Source: Enhygromyxa salina
GTDB lineage: Bacteria; Myxococcota_A; Polyangia; Nannocystales; Nannocystaceae
Assembly (NCBI RefSeq): GCF_002994635.1
Contig: NZ_PVNL01000093.1
Coordinates: 1 to 50,890 of the forward strand
Length of the DNA stretch: 50,890 nt
Reading direction: 5' to 3'
Part shown: positions 48,978 through 50,890 of the stretch, piece after piece
Layout: each line of letters opens with the position of its first letter
Position numbering within the stretch: the stretch's first letter is position 1
Program-made: the position numbers and the translations under genes
Notes under the pieces: model-generated
Seen by the model: only the letters and a program-made list of their open reading frames with translations
What the model was told of the DNA's origin: nothing
Database searches by the model: none

Positions 48978-50890
48978 TCAGTCTTCTTCGGTGACCACGG
49001 GCATCTCGCCCGACCAGTCGACGGTCAGGGTGCGTCCGCCCTGGTGGACCGTGAGCACCCGATCCACCAGGCTCACGTAGGGGCCCTCGAGCACTGGCCA
49101 CAGCTCGGGATCGAACTCGGGTTGGATCACGTCGTTGATCTCGATCTCGGGTCGGACCACGGCGACCACGTCTGAGTCATAGACGTAGTCCGGCGCGACC
49201 CACGTCGCCCGCAGCACGTCGCCGTCCGAATCGGTGTAGCTCACGCTCAGAGCCTCCCAGTCGATCTCGAGCGGGTTCGACTGCAACTGGGCCTGAAAGC
49301 CCTCGAAGCTGCCGTGCTGCGCCACCGTGCCCAGCTCGTAGACGATCGCGTTGGTCGCCCCCTCCGAGCGGATCATGTTGAACTCGGCCAGCTCGTCGGT
49401 CGTCTCCGTGTCGATGACATAGTCACGCAGCGGACGAATCCCGACGTAGACCTCGCCCTCACGCATGAAGATCCATCCCTCGCTCTCGACGACCTCGTCC
49501 ACCGATTTGGGATAGCGGGTGTCGGCCCGCTGGATCGGCGCCTGGAGTCGCTGGTCCGCCCAGGAGCCCAGGCCCTCCCACGGGTCGAGCTCGGGGATGT
49601 TGAACAGGCTGATCACCGTGTTTTCATGGTGGGCGATCTCGTGAAACGGCGAGTTCGAGGCACCGCGCCAGGCCGCGGCCTCGCTCAGCGCGCTGCCCCA
49701 GTAATTGTGTGAACTCTCGATATAATTGTAGGTATCGCTGCTCGCGTAGGCGAGCATGAAGTTCTTGAAGTTGACGTAGAAACCGCCGGGCTGGTAGCGG
49801 AGAAAGCCCGTGCCCACGGCGTAGTCCCCGGTCCGATAGACCGTACGCATGTTGTCGTGGGACGGCCCGTCACCCCACGCACCGAAGCGCGCGAACGAGC
49901 CGTGCCCGGTGTAGCTGGTGGTGTTGCCTGTTGCGACCTTGCGGATCACATCGGGCGGACACCACTCGATCGAGGCGTTGTAGACCACGGTCGAGTTGTG
50001 GCTGTGCGAGCGCCAGGTCTCGACATCGTCGGTGATGTTGGTGCCCTCGGGCCAGTACATCCAGTTCATGAATTGAACGTTGGGCTGCACCCCGTGATAG
50101 TTGGCGTTGACCTGCTGGTAATTTGATCGATTGTAGGGCGGCAGGGTGATGCCATGAAAGGTGTTCATGGCGAGGTTGGCATAGTGAAAGAGCAGCGCCG
50201 CCTCGGCCGCCCGCACGATCTCGTCGTCGTCGGCGAAGGCATACAGCCCCAGCAACGGGAACAGGTGCAGCATGTCGTAGGTCGTCGAGAGATTCTCGGT
50301 GTAGCCCTTGTCGTAGAGGCTCGACATCACCTGCAGCAAGTTGGCCTTGATCGACTCGTGCAGCTCGTCCCCCGATACCAGCGGCCCCTGGTTGGTCAAC
50401 CAATCGTCCTCCTCGGGGAACCACTGGGTGAACAAGAAGCCCGCGAAATTCTTCATCAACGCGTGGTTCTCGGTGCCGTGGCCGTTGATCTCGTGCCACG
50501 ACTTCATGCAGTCTTTCATCTCCTGTCGCTGGGCCTCGGAGAAGTGCTCCCAGTACAGGCCCAGGGCGTAGGTCCCCGACGGCACCGATTGATCGTTGCC
50601 CAGACACACCGTATCGACCGCCTGCTCGAGCGCGACCGGGTCGTCGGGATCGACGTATAGCGCGCCCAGGAGCGTGGCCCAGCCCTCGGGATTGGCGAGC
50701 GTCTCCAAGACCCAAGCGCGGCGTTCATTGAAGACCTCCTTGGGTTCGATGGGACCGGGATCTTCGCCGTCGCCGTCGCCATCCCCGTCGCCGTCTCCAT
50801 CCCCGTCTCCGTCTCCCGCGCCACCCTCGGTCTCGCAGGTGTCGATCTCGTCACACGAACCATCGACCGATGGATCGGTGCATCCGCCCA
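48978..50890 (-). CDS. Large secreted protein with an alpha/alpha-toroid-like domain, N-terminus cut by the right edge
   Basis: The frame is open to the right edge, giving 637 visible residues and no start. The first part holds cysteine-containing sequence (CTDPSVDGSCDEIDTC) and a Gly-Asp linker of about eight pairs, so the missing N-terminus probably carries a signal peptide. A helical region follows with KDCMKSWHEINGHGTENHAL and LHLFPLLGLYAFADDDEI, then GHGSFARFGAWGDGPSHDN, and a beta-rich C-terminus (WIFMREGEVYVGIRPLRDYV, then VLTVHQGGRTLTVDW). A toroid plus beta-sandwich layout recalls polysaccharide lyases of the heparinase/alginate type, but I cannot confirm a family or a catalytic residue. 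Confidence 0.8.
   Translation of the reverse strand, partial: GGCTDPSVDGSCDEIDTCETEGGAGDGDGDGDGDGDGDGDGEDPGPIEPKEVFNERRAWVLETLANPEGWATLLGALYVDPDDPVALEQAVDTVCLGNDQSVPSGTYALGLYWEHFSEAQRQEMKDCMKSWHEINGHGTENHALMKNFAGFLFTQWFPEEDDWLTNQGPLVSGDELHESIKANLLQVMSSLYDKGYTENLSTTYDMLHLFPLLGLYAFADDDEIVRAAEAALLFHYANLAMNTFHGITLPPYNRSNYQQVNANYHGVQPNVQFMNWMYWPEGTNITDDVETWRSHSHNSTVVYNASIEWCPPDVIRKVATGNTTSYTGHGSFARFGAWGDGPSHDNMRTVYRTGDYAVGTGFLRYQPGGFYVNFKNFMLAYASSDTYNYIESSHNYWGSALSEAAAWRGASNSPFHEIAHHENTVISLFNIPELDPWEGLGSWADQRLQAPIQRADTRYPKSVDEVVESEGWIFMREGEVYVGIRPLRDYVIDTETTDELAEFNMIRSEGATNAIVYELGTVAQHGSFEGFQAQLQSNPLEIDWEALSVSYTDSDGDVLRATWVAPDYVYDSDVVAVVRPEIEINDVIQPEFDPELWPVLEGPYVSLVDRVLTVHQGGRTLTVDWSGEMPVVTEED
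50764..50816 (-). repeat. Gly-Asp coding repeat (linker near the right edge)
   Basis: About eight Gly-Asp pairs with mixed codons, the fourth such tract in the window. Confidence 0.8.

Overview
The window looks like chromosomal DNA of a myxobacterium, most probably of the Nannocystis/Plesiocystis/Enhygromyxa group. This is inferred from the very high GC content, the many secreted lipoproteins joined to their domains by Gly-Asp linkers, the Cys-rich DUF4215 repeats, a seven-repeat RCC1 lipoprotein, NtrC-type regulation with sigma-54 promoter matches, and the MoxR/vWA gene set. No rRNA, tRNA, CRISPR array, insertion sequence or prophage gene was seen. Genes are dense on both strands. The first and last genes are cut by the window edges.

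Region by region: (1) 1-3316 holds the N-terminus of a Tc-toxin-like protein, a J-domain-like protein without the HPD motif, and a cation/proton antiporter fused to a PTS EIIA domain. (2) 3342-12231 is an efflux unit: a membrane fusion protein followed by one polypeptide joining an RND pump to its TolC-like outer membrane channel, behind an exact sigma-54 -24/-12 match, and divergent from a histidine kinase and an NtrC-type activator. (3) 12244-14487 has a lipoprotein with a built-in type IV pilin-like segment and a DUF2378-like protein. (4) 14630-23774 holds a likely MoxR/vWA ternary system: a small acidic protein, a 1139-residue scaffold, a MoxR AAA+ ATPase and a vWA-like protein, interrupted by an SDR oxidoreductase (with a second exact sigma-54 match) and an HExxH lipoprotein. 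(5) 23781-31817 holds a DUF4215 lipoprotein, a Rieske oxygenase, a methyltransferase, the RCC1 lipoprotein, a CrtI/RetSat-like oxidoreductase and a zinc-ribbon/carboxypeptidase-regulatory membrane protein. (6) 31859-39449 looks like a sulfur module: a TorD chaperone fused to a persulfide-dioxygenase-like hydrolase, a cytoplasmic Mo-bisMGD oxidoreductase and a fused ferredoxin/NrfD subunit in one overlapping operon, divergent from a TauD-type dioxygenase. All could make or consume sulfite. (7) 39649-48690 holds a PhoX-like lipoprotein with a collagen-like linker, a strong terminator, a diheme cytochrome lipoprotein, a double GNAT, a small lipoprotein, an AhpD-like selenoprotein, a purple-acid-phosphatase-like lipoprotein, a parvulin-like protein and a HupE/UreJ protein. 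(8) 48978-50890 is a large secreted protein cut by the right edge.

The most striking item is the AhpD-like gene at 44805-45395. It carries an in-frame TGA exactly where the catalytic cysteine of the CxxC-x3-H motif belongs. A hairpin with the geometry of a bacterial SECIS follows directly, so the gene probably encodes a selenoprotein that a standard gene caller would split in two.
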